Shown: piece after piece, positions 15,475 through 23,898 of the stretch
How positions within the stretch are numbered: position 1 is the first letter of the stretch
How the letters are laid out: the number at the start of each line of letters is the position of its first letter
From: Syntrophopropionicum propionicicum_A
GTDB lineage: Bacteria; Bacillota; Desulfotomaculia; Desulfotomaculales; Pelotomaculaceae
DNA: 64,000 nucleotides
Assembly (NCBI RefSeq): GCF_048984525.1
Contig: NZ_JBMGJC010000014.1
Coordinates: 37,060-101,059, forward strand
Direction of reading: 5' to 3'
Made by a program: the position numbers and the translations under genes
Notes under the pieces: model-generated
Told to the model about the DNA's origin: nothing
What the model saw: the letters and a program-made list of their open reading frames with translations, nothing else
Database searches by the model: none

Positions 15475-16756
15475 GTCAGCCTCCCTGGCCGGGCTTTTCC
15501 AGGAGCGGGGTTACCAGGTCGTGGACTTTGCAGGCGAAGCCGATGTCTACATAATAAACACCTGTACCGTCACCCACCTGGGGGACCGCAAGTCGCGGCA
15601 GTTGATCCGCCGGGCCGCGAAGGCCAATCCTGACGCCGTGGTCGCGGTGACCGGCTGTTATGCCCAGGTTTCCCCGGGCGAGATCGTGGAAATCCCGGGA
15701 GTTGACCTGGTGGTCGGCACCAGGGACAGGGCAAAGCTGGTGGACCTCGTGGAGAAGGCGGTTAAAGGGCGCGCCCCAGTAAACGCTGTCAGCGAGTACG
15801 CGGACGGGGATGCATTTGAGGAAATCTATGTACAGCCAATACAGGGCAGGGTGCGGGCGTTTTTGAAAATACAGGAAGGCTGCAGTAATTTCTGCACCTA
15901 CTGCATCGTGCCTTATGCCAGGGGACCGCTGCGCAGCAGGGATCCGGGCCGGGTAATAGACGCCGCCCGGAAACTGGTAGCCTCCGGCTACAAAGAAATT
16001 GTTTTAACCGGCATCCATACCGGGGCCTACGGCGTGGACCTGGATAACGGCATCACCCTGGCCGGACTCTTGAAAAGCCTGCTCGACATACCAGGGCTCG
16101 TAAGGCTGAGGCTGAGTTCTATCGAACCGCACGATATAACTCTGGAGCTGGTTGACATCATGTCAGGTTCAGAAATATTCTGCCGCCACCTGCACGTGCC
16201 GCTGCAGAGCGGTAATGACGAGGTCCTCCGGATGATGGGCAGGAGGTATACCTCCTGGGAATATCTCCGGCTGGTGGATGTCCTGAAAGAAAATATCCCG
16301 GGGCTTGGTTTAACTACTGACGTGATGGTTGGATTTCCCGGCGAAAGTGAAGAATATTTTCAGAGCACACTCGAGCTGATAAAAAGAATAGGGTTCAGCG
16401 GGCTGCATGTTTTCAAGTTTTCACCACGCGAGAGGACTCCCGCCGCCTGTTTCGACCGGCAGGTGGAACCAGCATTGAAAGATGAGCGCAGCCGCAAACT
16501 AATCCAGCTGGGCAAAAAATTAACGGCTCAATTTGCCAGGTCGCATCTCGGCCAGGATTTAAGCGTCCTGGCGGAGCAGCCTGTCCAGGATGCCGCCGGT
16601 TATTTTGAGGGACATACAGATAACTATATCAAGGTTGTTTTTCCGGGGACTGAAGGCCTGGCGGGACAGATTGTCCGGGTGAAGGCAGAAAAGGTGAAGG
16701 GGACTATAATCGAAGGCAGAATTATTGATCAGCAGGATGAAGGATTTAATTGCTGA
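15419..16756 (+). CDS. mtaB: tRNA t6A37 methylthiotransferase (MtaB)
   Basis: A radical-SAM methylthiotransferase that converts t6A to ms2t6A at position 37 of ANN-decoding tRNAs. 445 residues in the usual order: an N-terminal UPF0004 domain with three cluster cysteines (LGCKVNQYES near residue 12, NTCTVTHLGDRKSRQ near 47, VTGCYAQ near 80), a radical-SAM domain with CSNFCTYCIVPYARG near 155, and a C-terminal TRAM domain. GGAGGG lies 8 bases before ATG15419. It starts inside rsmE (56-base overlap), so the two are translationally linked. Confidence 0.95.
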   Translation: MTKKRVAVYTLGCKVNQYESASLAGLFQERGYQVVDFAGEADVYIINTCTVTHLGDRKSRQLIRRAAKANPDAVVAVTGCYAQVSPGEIVEIPGVDLVVGTRDRAKLVDLVEKAVKGRAPVNAVSEYADGDAFEEIYVQPIQGRVRAFLKIQEGCSNFCTYCIVPYARGPLRSRDPGRVIDAARKLVASGYKEIVLTGIHTGAYGVDLDNGITLAGLLKSLLDIPGLVRLRLSSIEPHDITLELVDIMSGSEIFCRHLHVPLQSGNDEVLRMMGRRYTSWEYLRLVDVLKENIPGLGLTTDVMVGFPGESEEYFQSTLELIKRIGFSGLHVFKFSPRERTPAACFDRQVEPALKDERSRKLIQLGKKLTAQFARSHLGQDLSVLAEQPVQDAAGYFEGHTDNYIKVVFPGTEGLAGQIVRVKAEKVKGTIIEGRIIDQQDEGFNC

Positions 16757-16807
16757 TATGTTGAATAAAAGTTATAAAACAAATTTCCTCAAGGGGGAGG
16801 TGGAAAT

Positions 16808-17152
16808 ATGTCGGATTGCATCTTTTGTAAAATAGCCAGCAAAGAAATACCAGCGGATATTGTTTATGAAGACGGGCATTTAGTGGTTTTTAAAGATGTT
16901 AAACCAGTTGCTCCTGACCACCTCCTGCTGATCCCGAAAAAACATTTTTCTTCGCCGCTTGATTTTGGCGAAGAAGACATTGAAACAGCGGGCCGGCTGA
17001 TGGTAACCGCCGCGCGTATCGCCCGGGAGATGGGATTCGCTGAAAAAGGCTTTCGCGTGGTGTGCAACTGCGGGCGCGACGGGGGACAGACGGTTAGCCA
17101 CATCCATTACCATCTTTTGGCGGGCAGAGCGCTCCAGTGGCCGCCGGGTTAG
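16808..17152 (+). CDS. HIT family nucleotide hydrolase (HinT-like)
   Basis: A histidine-triad protein of 114 residues, close to the HinT purine nucleoside phosphoramidases. It begins MSDCIFCKIASKEIPADIVYED, with a CxxC pair near the start, and carries the catalytic triad in VSHIHYHLLAG (about residues 96-106). GGGGGAGG precedes the ATG. It follows mtaB by 51 bases and precedes rpsU, an order common in Clostridia. Confidence 0.93.
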   Translation: MSDCIFCKIASKEIPADIVYEDGHLVVFKDVKPVAPDHLLLIPKKHFSSPLDFGEEDIETAGRLMVTAARIAREMGFAEKGFRVVCNCGRDGGQTVSHIHYHLLAGRALQWPPG

Positions 17153-17216
17153 GCGCTGCCAGTGACTGAGACAACCTTTAGAATTGACAGATTAAGAAAG
17201 TAAATTTAGACTTTGG

Positions 17217-17246
17217 TTGACTCTTTGCTTTTAGCTGTTGTATAAT
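17217..17246 (+). promoter_or_regulatory. Sigma-A promoter for rpsU
   Basis: TTGACT (17217-17222) and TATAAT (17241-17246) are separated by 18 bases, 76 bases ahead of the rpsU start. Confidence 0.75.
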
Positions 17247-17322
17247 GTTTAGTGTTTGTTTATGGAAAGTGATTTTAGACAAAGTTGTGTTTTATGGTTT
17301 AAGCGGAGGGAGGGAAAGTATT

Positions 17323-17499
17323 GTGGCGGAAGTAAAAGTTGGAAAAAACGAAACACTGGACAGTGCCCTCCGGCGGTTCAAGCGTACCTGTCAAAAAGCT
17401 GGTGTTCTGGCTGAAGCGAGAAAGCATGAACATTATGAGAAACCCAGTGTGCGGAGGAAGAAAAAATCTGAGGCGGCTAGAAAACGCAGATTCCACTGA
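17323..17499 (+). CDS. rpsU: 30S ribosomal protein S21
   Basis: A 58-residue basic protein, MAEVKVGKNETLDSALRRFK, continuing with the KRTCQKAGVLAEARKHEHYE block and a Lys/Arg tail typical of S21, which helps mRNA initiation on the 30S subunit. The start is GTG17323, 8 bases after a GGAGGGAGGG tract; longer in-frame extensions upstream have no family support. It has its own promoter and a strong terminator at 17513. Confidence 0.96.
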   Translation: MAEVKVGKNETLDSALRRFKRTCQKAGVLAEARKHEHYEKPSVRRKKKSEAARKRRFH

Positions 17500-17512
17500 T
17501 CAACACAAAAAC

Positions 17513-17543
17513 AATGCTTGGCGTTAAGCCAAGCATTTTTATA
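17513..17543 (+). terminator. Rho-independent terminator after rpsU
   Basis: AATGCTTGGC (17513-17522) pairs perfectly with GCCAAGCATT (17528-17537) over a 5-base loop, followed by TTTATATT. Confidence 0.92.
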
Positions 17544-17586
17544 TTATTGAGCTCTTTTTATTCTATTTGCAGATGTATTGAGGTTA

Positions 17587-18327
17587 TTAATAATCAATTA
17601 TTCTGCCGGGAGTACCGGGATCTTCATTAACGTCCTTTAGTGGATTGATAACCACAAGCGGTCGCAACTGCTCAACAATGTGGGGCTTAAGGCCCAATCC
17701 CTCTGCAAATTCCTCGATAGATTTGAAGCTGTTTTTAGATAACCGTAAACCTAATGCTTTTTTGGCAAGTATTACGCCAACGCCAGGCAGAGAGGCAATT
17801 GTTTCCTCGGGGTCATTGTTGATATCAACCAACGCAGACGGACCGGAAGGCGCGGGTGCGGAAGGGGGTGCAGTTTGTTGGTGGACTGAAGCGCCGGGAG
17901 TTGAAGCAGTCTGAAAAGGTGGATTAATACTGCCGGCAGACTTGGAATGATTTACTTGATACTCACGGGCAAACTGCTCTTTTAACTTATCATCCATAGT
18001 TTTTTCATTATTCAGGTAAGCGTCAAGCCGCAGTAGATATTCCTTGCGGACAAACAGGGCGTGAGCTATGGAACCCGCCCACAACCCAACGATGGAACCA
18101 TATACAAGGTTCTTTAATTGAAAACTGTCCCCTACAATTGAGGGTGACGTTGTAATCATAAGAATCAAAGGGAGAGAATAAACTGCTCCCCAAATTATCC
18201 ATTTACGCTGTTTAACCTTTGTCCCTATATAAAAGAAAGATATCCAGGCAAATATCATAAACAAAGTGAATACTATCCAAAATGAATTTAAGATCTCCCA
18301 TTTCTTGCCTCTGGATGTTAAGGGCAT
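17587..18327 (-). CDS. Membrane protein with C-terminal helix-hairpin-helix (ComEA-like) domain
   Basis: A 246-residue protein. Three hydrophobic segments fill the first half (about residues 14-34, 42-58 and 73-92), followed by a linker and a Pro/Ser/Ala-rich stretch (about 125-160). The C-terminal part VDINNDPEETIASLPGVGVILAKKAL (landmarks VDINNDPEE and LPGVGVILAKKA) is a ComEA-type HhH motif, which usually binds DNA or another protein. It starts directly after the stop of the DUF2997-like gene with AAGGTG before the ATG, so the three minus-strand genes form an operon divergent from the AAA ATPase. No close described homologue comes to mind with this fusion. Confidence 0.78.
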   Translation of the reverse strand: MPLTSRGKKWEILNSFWIVFTLFMIFAWISFFYIGTKVKQRKWIIWGAVYSLPLILMITTSPSIVGDSFQLKNLVYGSIVGLWAGSIAHALFVRKEYLLRLDAYLNNEKTMDDKLKEQFAREYQVNHSKSAGSINPPFQTASTPGASVHQQTAPPSAPAPSGPSALVDINNDPEETIASLPGVGVILAKKALGLRLSKNSFKSIEEFAEGLGLKPHIVEQLRPLVVINPLKDVNEDPGTPGRIIDY

Positions 18328-18546
18328 CTATTTCACCTTTCCTTCCATATTTATTTCCTGAGGTGTCTCAACCTGCAATATTTCATTTTCGTAGTATTCG
18401 GCCGTATAGTTAGAATCTACCGTTTTCGCCTGTAGTAACTCCTCCAGAATGTGAATATAATCCGTACATTTCTTTCCTTTCACTCCCTGGACTTCGGCCT
18501 GGATACGACCGTCGGGGAAAACCTGAATTTTAACCCTCTTTGTCAT
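18328..18546 (-). CDS. DUF2997-like small protein
   Basis: A 72-residue protein that reads MTKRVKIQVFPDGRIQAEVQ and continues with KGKKCTDYIHILEELL and TAEYYENE. The order 'V.PDG...E..G.KG..C...LEE.L...TAEYYE' matches the DUF2997 family, which in cyanobacteria sits beside DUF1257 (Ycf35). Its function is unknown. The start ATG at 18546 has GAGGTG a few bases upstream; a further in-frame ATG upstream lacks a site. It overlaps nothing and directly abuts the HhH membrane protein gene; the DUF1257-like gene ends 9 bases upstream. Confidence 0.72.
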   Translation of the reverse strand: MTKRVKIQVFPDGRIQAEVQGVKGKKCTDYIHILEELLQAKTVDSNYTAEYYENEILQVETPQEINMEGKVK

Positions 18547-18554
18547 ACTGCACC

Positions 18555-18989
18555 TCATCGAATATTAAAGGTTAGCACAATAGAATTATCCTGTTGGATC
18601 TCCTCTGTCTCAAGAACAAAACCGTGCTCCTGCGATCGGGCCAGGAGGTTTCGGTACACCTGCTGCTGCACTTCTTTGGTATATTCGGCCTGCAGGTCGT
18701 TTATAAAACTCTGGGCGGACTCAAGAGAAATCGGTCCCGAGAATACAGCTTCAAATACTTCCTGTTGGTTGCGTTGAAATAATATCCGGCTTCCGTCTAT
18801 ATTGGAGTCAATGTTATTGCCAAGGCTCACATACCGGCAGCCATAATTTTGCAGCGCCTTCTGTAGAAGATTTTCGTCCCGGAACACGGTCTGAATGTTA
18901 AGTGATTGTGACTCCACATTTTCTTTTTTTATGTTGACCGCACTGACAATAGCAATGGCGATGGGCACCATGATCAAACCAATCCCCAC
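18555..18989 (-). CDS. DUF1257/Ycf35-like protein with N-terminal membrane segment
   Basis: A 144-residue protein. Residues 1-19 are hydrophobic (MGIGLIMVPIAIAIVSAV), unlike the soluble plastid and cyanobacterial Ycf35. The rest shows the family layout: a helix with LLQKALQNYGCRY, a strand ILFQRNQQEVFEAVF, a helix with FINDLQAEYTKEV, and an end GFVLETEEIQQDNSIVLTF. The GTG start at 18989 follows AGAAGGA. It is the first gene of the minus-strand operon, facing the Ycf46-like ATPase across 184 bases. Assignment rests on pattern similarity by eye, so it is moderate. Confidence 0.6.
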   Translation of the reverse strand: MGIGLIMVPIAIAIVSAVNIKKENVESQSLNIQTVFRDENLLQKALQNYGCRYVSLGNNIDSNIDGSRILFQRNQQEVFEAVFSGPISLESAQSFINDLQAEYTKEVQQQVYRNLLARSQEHGFVLETEEIQQDNSIVLTFNIR

Positions 18990-19133
18990 GTTGATCCTTC
19001 TTTCTAAAGAATTACTTTATTTCCTTACTAAAAGACTATATAATTATTTTCTCTCTTTCTCCACCATATGGTAAATTCCTGCTGGAAATAAAGGATAATT
19101 TTACTATCTTGTCGAATGATTAGAAAAATTTCG

Positions 19134-19149
19134 TTCCCTCTATAGGGAA
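19134..19149 (+). promoter_or_regulatory. Small palindrome between the divergent operons
   Basis: TTCCCT (19134-19139) and AGGGAA (19144-19149) flank CTAT, a perfect inverted repeat 25 bases before the GTG start of the AAA ATPase and just upstream of its AAGGAGG. It could be an operator or a leader hairpin. Confidence 0.4.
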
Positions 19150-19173
19150 AATTAATCAAGGAGGATTTTTGTA

Positions 19174-20820
19174 GTGGTTGCTGATAGAAATTATGCGTTT
19201 AATATACAGCTGGCCAACCTCTTTAAGGCACGCTTTCCTTTTTTATATATTCCCACCTGGGAGGAAGATCGAGCCCTGGCTATTATCGCCATGGTGACTA
19301 AAGATGAATCCTTGATCAGAACCTCCCGCGCACTCTTTACCTGGACTATGACCTCAGGTATATCCGGTGAGGGAAATCCAGGCCGGGAGGAAACGAAATC
19401 TCCGCTAAAAGCGCTTGAGTACATCGAAAATTATAGTGAGCCAGCCGTTTTTGTGCTTAAAGACTTTCATGTTTTTTTCGGTGGTCAGGGCAGGACACCC
19501 GATTTCCAGGTTATTCGCAAGATTCGTGACCTGGTCCCGGTCCTGAAGCAGAGCTCCAAACCAAAAAACGTCGTTTTGGTATCTCCTTTTTTAGTTCTGC
19601 CGAACGAACTTCAAAAAGATCTAACCATTGTAGATTTTGACCTCCCCTCCTTTGAAGAGATTAAAAATATCTTGCGTGAAATGATAGACACCAACAAGCG
19701 CAGCGGAAGGATAGCAATAGAACTTGCGCCGGATGAAGAAGACCGGCTGGTGAGGGCTGCTTTGGGACTCACCTTATACGAGGCTGAAAATTCATTTGCG
19801 CGGGCAATGGTGGAAGACGGAAGCCTTAACATAGGAGACTTAGAGGTTATCCTGGAAGAAAAACGCCAAATTATTAAAAAATCTGAAATCCTGGAGTTCG
19901 TCAAAACTGATGTCAGAATGGATGATGTCGGTGGTTTGGAGAACCTCAAGCGGTGGTTGACAAAGCGCAACAAATCATGGCTGGATTCCGCACGTAAGTA
20001 CCGCCTTCTTCCCCCTAAAGGGGTGCTGATTACCGGTGTCCCCGGCTGTGGTAAGAGCCTGACCGCCAAGGCCGTAAGCGCAATGTGGCAGCTCCCGCTG
20101 CTGCGTTTAGATTTGGGAAAGATATTCAGCGGAATAGTGGGCAGCAGCGAGGCAAACATGCGCCAGGCTATTAAAACCGCTGAAGCTATCGCCCCCTCCA
20201 TTTTGTGGATCGACGAGATTGAAAAAGGATTTAGCGGGACAGAATCTACCGGTGACAGCGGCACCTCAAGCCGCGTGTTCAGTACCTTTCTTACCTGGAT
20301 GCAGGAAAAAAACAAACCGGTTTTTGTCATTGCCACTGCGAATAATATCCATCTTTTACCTCCGGAGTTTATGCGGAAAGGACGTTTTGACGAGATATTC
20401 TTTGTTGATCTGCCCACATTAAATGAAAGAATTGATATCTTCAAGGTCCATCTTAAAAAACGTCTGGTTGAACCCCAGGTTATAGGCGAGTTTAAAATGG
20501 ACGAAGATACTTTCAAAAGACTCGCTGACCTAACTGAAGGTTTTGTAGGGGCGGAAATCGAACAGTTAGTAATCTCCGCACTCTTCGAGGCTTTCTACGA
20601 TGAACGCAGTATTACGATGGAGGACATAGAAAAATCAATAGAAAACACTGTGCCGCTATCTATCACTCAGGCTGAACAGATAGGGAGAATAAGGGAATGG
20701 GCGAATGTCCGCGCCGTGGCGGCTACTCCCCAAGCGGACCGTTCTGAATATACCAAAAAAACCGAACAGGCGGGGGGCGATATCCTTTCCTCCCGTGGCG
20801 GCCGGACATTGGATTTTTAG
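19174..20820 (+). CDS. Ycf46-like AAA+ ATPase
   Basis: A 548-residue ATPase. An N-terminal domain (about 1-240) with a degenerate P-loop-like fold precedes a canonical AAA module: GVPGCGKS (Walker A, 288-295), ILWIDEIE (Walker B, 343-350), ATANN (sensor 1, about 390) and an arginine-finger region FMRKGRFDE. The stretches LPLLRLDLGKIFSGIVGSSEA and EAIAPSILWIDEI closely follow plastid/cyanobacterial Ycf46. GTG19174 has AAGGAGG upstream. The gene is followed after 2 bases by a radical-SAM gene and is divergent from DUF1257 (Ycf35)-like and DUF2997-like genes, an association known from cyanobacteria. The biochemical role of the family here is unknown. Confidence 0.85.
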   Translation: MVADRNYAFNIQLANLFKARFPFLYIPTWEEDRALAIIAMVTKDESLIRTSRALFTWTMTSGISGEGNPGREETKSPLKALEYIENYSEPAVFVLKDFHVFFGGQGRTPDFQVIRKIRDLVPVLKQSSKPKNVVLVSPFLVLPNELQKDLTIVDFDLPSFEEIKNILREMIDTNKRSGRIAIELAPDEEDRLVRAALGLTLYEAENSFARAMVEDGSLNIGDLEVILEEKRQIIKKSEILEFVKTDVRMDDVGGLENLKRWLTKRNKSWLDSARKYRLLPPKGVLITGVPGCGKSLTAKAVSAMWQLPLLRLDLGKIFSGIVGSSEANMRQAIKTAEAIAPSILWIDEIEKGFSGTESTGDSGTSSRVFSTFLTWMQEKNKPVFVIATANNIHLLPPEFMRKGRFDEIFFVDLPTLNERIDIFKVHLKKRLVEPQVIGEFKMDEDTFKRLADLTEGFVGAEIEQLVISALFEAFYDERSITMEDIEKSIENTVPLSITQAEQIGRIREWANVRAVAATPQADRSEYTKKTEQAGGDILSSRGGRTLDF

Positions 20821-20822
20821 AT

Positions 20823-21422
20823 ATGAAAATACGTATTTATAAGTTTCTCACGAGAACCAGGGTGGAAGGACCGGGAGAGAGGGCGTGCATCTGGGTTCAA
20901 GGTTGTCCGATTCGATGCCCCGGATGCGCTCTTCCAGATACATGGCCTTTTGAAGGCGGTCATGATGTAGATGTTGAGGAGCTTGCCGGGGCAGTGCTAA
21001 ACGAGTCTCATATTGAAGGGGTGACTTTTGTTGGCGGTGAACCCTTCGAGCAGGCGGAAGCTCTGGCGCAACTAGGCAGTGTCATGCAGAAACACGGCCT
21101 GTCCGTAGTTACGTTTACGGGCTATCTGTTCGAAATGATTAATAAATATGACCGCCCGGGGTGGCGTGAATTGTTATCGGTCACAGACCTATTGATAGAC
21201 GGCCAATATATTAAGGAACTGTCTGATTTAAGCAGGCCTTGGGTTGGTTCTTTAAATCAGAGATATCATTTCCTGACCCCCCGCTACAAAGCCCTGCAGC
21301 AGGATCTCAGTAAGATATTAAACCGCATTGAGGTTCGAATAGGAAGCAACGGTGAAATATATGTCAACGGAATGGCAGATATAAAAAACATCAACCAGCT
21401 TTTTACCTCAATAAATGATTAA
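20823..21422 (+). CDS. NrdG-like radical-SAM activating-type protein
   Basis: A 199-residue protein. The cluster motif CPIRCPGC (C28, C32, C35, spacing CxxxCxxC) follows VEGPGERACIWVQGC, as in NrdG and small 4Fe-4S single-cluster activases; FVGGEPFEQAEAL (about residue 69) is the SAM-binding GGEP motif. No partner glycyl-radical enzyme lies in the window, so a plain NrdG role is doubtful. It begins 2 bases after the AAA ATPase stop and must be co-translated. Together with the ATPase it likely acts on a target made by the divergent operon or elsewhere. Confidence 0.82.
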   Translation: MKIRIYKFLTRTRVEGPGERACIWVQGCPIRCPGCALPDTWPFEGGHDVDVEELAGAVLNESHIEGVTFVGGEPFEQAEALAQLGSVMQKHGLSVVTFTGYLFEMINKYDRPGWRELLSVTDLLIDGQYIKELSDLSRPWVGSLNQRYHFLTPRYKALQQDLSKILNRIEVRIGSNGEIYVNGMADIKNINQLFTSIND

Positions 21423-21511
21423 AACGGAGGAAGCTGGTTTTAAATAAGGGTGCTTTTGGCCTCTGAAAGGATTATCTTACTTTTATAATTACGGAAGGAT
21501 CTTAAAGAAAT

Positions 21512-21545
21512 AAAGCTCATCCCAGTAAGGGTTGAGCTTTTGACA
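21512..21545 (+). terminator. Terminator between convergent operons
   Basis: AAAGCTCA (21512-21519) pairs with TGAGCTTT (21533-21540) over a 13-base loop, followed by TGACATTTTAAATTT. It closes the AAA/radical-SAM transcript and may serve the minus-strand SPASM gene coming from the other side. Confidence 0.75.
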
Positions 21546-21602
21546 TTTTAAATTTAACAGTGTATGTTATTTTTAAATATTTTTGCTAAATTCTCTAAGG
21601 GC

Positions 21603-22865
21603 TTATGCCGGATGACATCCGTGGCATCTTGCGCCGCTCATGTTCAGCATTTTTGATAACCGCTTGGTTTCCTGGCAGACTGCCCAGAAGAGGCAGTTTT
21701 CCTCGGAAGCGGTAAAGTGGTCTCCGGTCTGCTCGAAGTTAACGGAATAGCAGCCGCCGGTGCATTTCCTGGAGCACTGCCTGCAGAAGCGGGGCTGATA
21801 GCAGATTGGCTCCTGGAAGGGCTTCAGCAGCTTATAGTCAATTCCCGTGTTCACATTGCCGACGATATGTTTCCCTTTTTCATCAGTCAGGCCGAGCATC
21901 TTTGAACAGGGGCTCACATCCCCGTTAGGCGCCACGGCCAGCGAGGTGCTGCCCGCCCGGCACCCCCAGCCCCGGTATTCATTTTCGTCCTTTTCAAACT
22001 CCTCGATAAAAATCGGGTAACCTTCGCGTTTTAAACAATGGTAATAACGCAGTATTTTTACCAGGTTCAGCCCGTACCGCTCTATCTGCTCTTTGCTCCA
22101 GCACTGCGCGCCCTGGGCCGGGGCGATAATAAACTGATTAACCCCCAGCCCCGCTATTACTTTAAAATCCTCCTCCATATCGTCTATCGCTTCGGTGCTT
22201 ACTGTCATCCTGACCCCGACCCAGGGCTGGTAGCTCTTGATCAGGGGGATTAAATCAACAATTTTGTCCCAGGTGCCCTCTCCGCTTTTGGTCCTCCGGT
22301 AGCGGTCATGGTTTTTCCGCCCCCCGTCAAGGCTTAGGAGCATGTTGATTTTGTTGTGGGCGAAAAATCTTAATATTTCTTCGTTAACCAGGGTACCGTT
22401 GGACGTTATGGCCCAGGTCACTGTTATGCCGCGCTTTTGGGCGGCCTCCAGCGCGTAGGGGGTGATCCGTTTGATTAAGTCAAACTCCAGCAAAGGCTCG
22501 CCGCCGATAAAGGTGATATTCACAAACGGATATGCCGCCCGTTCCATCAGCAGGTCAACCGCGTTTTTGGCCGTGGCAAAGGACATCCTCTCGTGTGCGC
22601 CTTTATCGTGGATGAAACAGTAGGCGCAGGTCAGGTTGCAGTTGAAGGTAAGGTTCAGCTCGACAGCTGCCAGGCCTGCCCGGCCCGCGGCTGTTTCGTT
22701 TGCTGCCAGGGACGCCAGTTTTAACGCGTCTGCCGGGTCGATAAAAAACTTCTCTGCCAAAACAACGGCAAGGTCCCGGGGGGAGTACCCGGGGTTTTCC
22801 CCGGTATACTCCCCGATGAATTTTACCATTTCATTCTGCCAGGTTTGATGATCGGTTTTCTCCAT
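21603..22865 (-). CDS. Radical-SAM/SPASM peptide or protein maturase
   Basis: A 420-residue enzyme. A short N-terminal domain (about 1-68) precedes the radical-SAM core with CNLTCAYC (C76, C80, C83) and FIGGEPLLEF (about 119-128). The C-terminal SPASM region has auxiliary-cluster cysteines C302, C320, C355, C361, C364, C368, C372, C391 and C397, with CSRKCTGGCY as landmark; the tail adds CHGCHPA. Enzymes of this build modify ribosomally made peptides, often forming thioether or C-C crosslinks. The ATG at 22865 lies 4 bases after the stop of the cysteine-rich protein gene, with AAGGA before it, so that protein is the obvious substrate. Sulfatase maturation is less likely because no sulfatase is nearby. 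Confidence 0.88.
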   Translation of the reverse strand: MEKTDHQTWQNEMVKFIGEYTGENPGYSPRDLAVVLAEKFFIDPADALKLASLAANETAAGRAGLAAVELNLTFNCNLTCAYCFIHDKGAHERMSFATAKNAVDLLMERAAYPFVNITFIGGEPLLEFDLIKRITPYALEAAQKRGITVTWAITSNGTLVNEEILRFFAHNKINMLLSLDGGRKNHDRYRRTKSGEGTWDKIVDLIPLIKSYQPWVGVRMTVSTEAIDDMEEDFKVIAGLGVNQFIIAPAQGAQCWSKEQIERYGLNLVKILRYYHCLKREGYPIFIEEFEKDENEYRGWGCRAGSTSLAVAPNGDVSPCSKMLGLTDEKGKHIVGNVNTGIDYKLLKPFQEPICYQPRFCRQCSRKCTGGCYSVNFEQTGDHFTASEENCLFWAVCQETKRLSKMLNMSGARCHGCHPA

Positions 22866-22869
22866 TAAC

Positions 22870-23859
22870 TTATTCCTTTGTTTCTTTTTTTTCTTCGTCC
22901 TTGCTGTCATCCTTTACTGAAAATTCCGTTGGCGCCAGGGGCGGTTTTTGCGCCATCGGTCCGGGAGGCGCTCCTACCAGCCCTATAAACTGCTGTCCGC
23001 TGCAAACGAAGCCTCCAGGTACGCCGCACTGCGATCCGCCGAACACAAAAGGTGAACACGGCTGGCCAAACTGGAATGGCCCGCAGGGCTGACCAAACTG
23101 GAAGGGTCCGCAGGGCTGCCCGAATTGAAAAGGACCGCACTGGAACAGGAAAGTGCAGGGCTGACCAAACTGGAAGGGCCCACAGCCCCCAAACGTGAAA
23201 GGCCCACAGGGCTGGCCAAACTGGAATGGCCCGCAGACGAAGATCGGGCAGCCGCCGCCTGAAGGAGGTGCGGGCGCGTAACTGCCGGGGCAGGCAAATC
23301 GAAACGTGCAGGTGTCAGGAGGCCGGCAGATATAGCTGCGGGCACAGCTGAAGCCGGGGAAGGAGGTGCAGGCTATTTGCGCCTGCGGGTCCTGGCCCTG
23401 GCCGGCCAAACCGGCTGCCGGCTGCTGCTGCTGCATCTGGCCGGGACCCACTATGCCGAAAAACTGCGTGCCGGCGCAGACAAAGCCGCCTGGTACGGTG
23501 CATGTGGAGCCGCCGCCCCCTGGTACATAACTGCCGGGGCAGTTGAAGGAAAAGGTGCAGGTGTCGGGCGGCCTGCAGATATAACTTTGGGAGCAGGTGA
23601 AGCCGGGGAAGGATTGGCAGGCTATTTCGGCTTTTACGCTGTCTCTTAACTTTTCCGCGATTTCATCCATGTTCAGAGTCCGGGAGGGTGTTTCCCAGAC
23701 AATATATACAGCCTGAACAGGTATGGTGCCAATTCCCTCATCGGATTCAAGACGTACATACTGCTGGTCCGCCGACAGGACTGTTCCGGATATCTTCCTG
23801 CCGTTGGCCAGCTCGATAACGACTGTTTTGCCGGTGTTAGCTTTTAATTGCTCCAACAA
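22870..23859 (-). CDS. Cysteine-rich repeat protein with Sm-like N-terminal domain, probable substrate of the adjacent maturase
   Basis: A 329-residue protein. Residues 1-58 look like a small beta-barrel of the Sm/DUF2642 kind (KTVVIELANGRKISGTVLSA, then GIGTIPVQAVYIV). Residues 81-286 hold 23 cysteines. Two long repeats (81-113 and 164-196) share ACxSFPGFxC, SYICRPPDTCTF and CPGSY. A central array has five exact copies of CGPFQFGQP (209-217, 226-234, 241-249, 250-258, 259-267) plus variants CGPFTFGG and CSPFVFGG. VPGGFVC occurs twice (122-128, 280-286). The tail is charged (KDDSKDEEKKETKE). TTG23859 follows AGAGGAG. The repetitive, Gly/Pro/Phe/Cys composition suggests a structural, crosslinked protein, perhaps of the spore coat; a RiPP precursor is the alternative. 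I know of no described family with this layout. Confidence 0.8.
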   Translation of the reverse strand: MLEQLKANTGKTVVIELANGRKISGTVLSADQQYVRLESDEGIGTIPVQAVYIVWETPSRTLNMDEIAEKLRDSVKAEIACQSFPGFTCSQSYICRPPDTCTFSFNCPGSYVPGGGGSTCTVPGGFVCAGTQFFGIVGPGQMQQQQPAAGLAGQGQDPQAQIACTSFPGFSCARSYICRPPDTCTFRFACPGSYAPAPPSGGGCPIFVCGPFQFGQPCGPFTFGGCGPFQFGQPCTFLFQCGPFQFGQPCGPFQFGQPCGPFQFGQPCSPFVFGGSQCGVPGGFVCSGQQFIGLVGAPPGPMAQKPPLAPTEFSVKDDSKDEEKKETKE

Positions 23860-23898
23860 CTCAAAAACTCCTCTCGTGGATATATTATCCTTTTAACC

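Noticed and set aside
20823..21422. Anaerobic ribonucleotide reductase activase (NrdG)
   Set aside because: No nrdD is nearby and the gene is locked to a Ycf46-like ATPase, so the specific NrdG role is not supported, only the fold.
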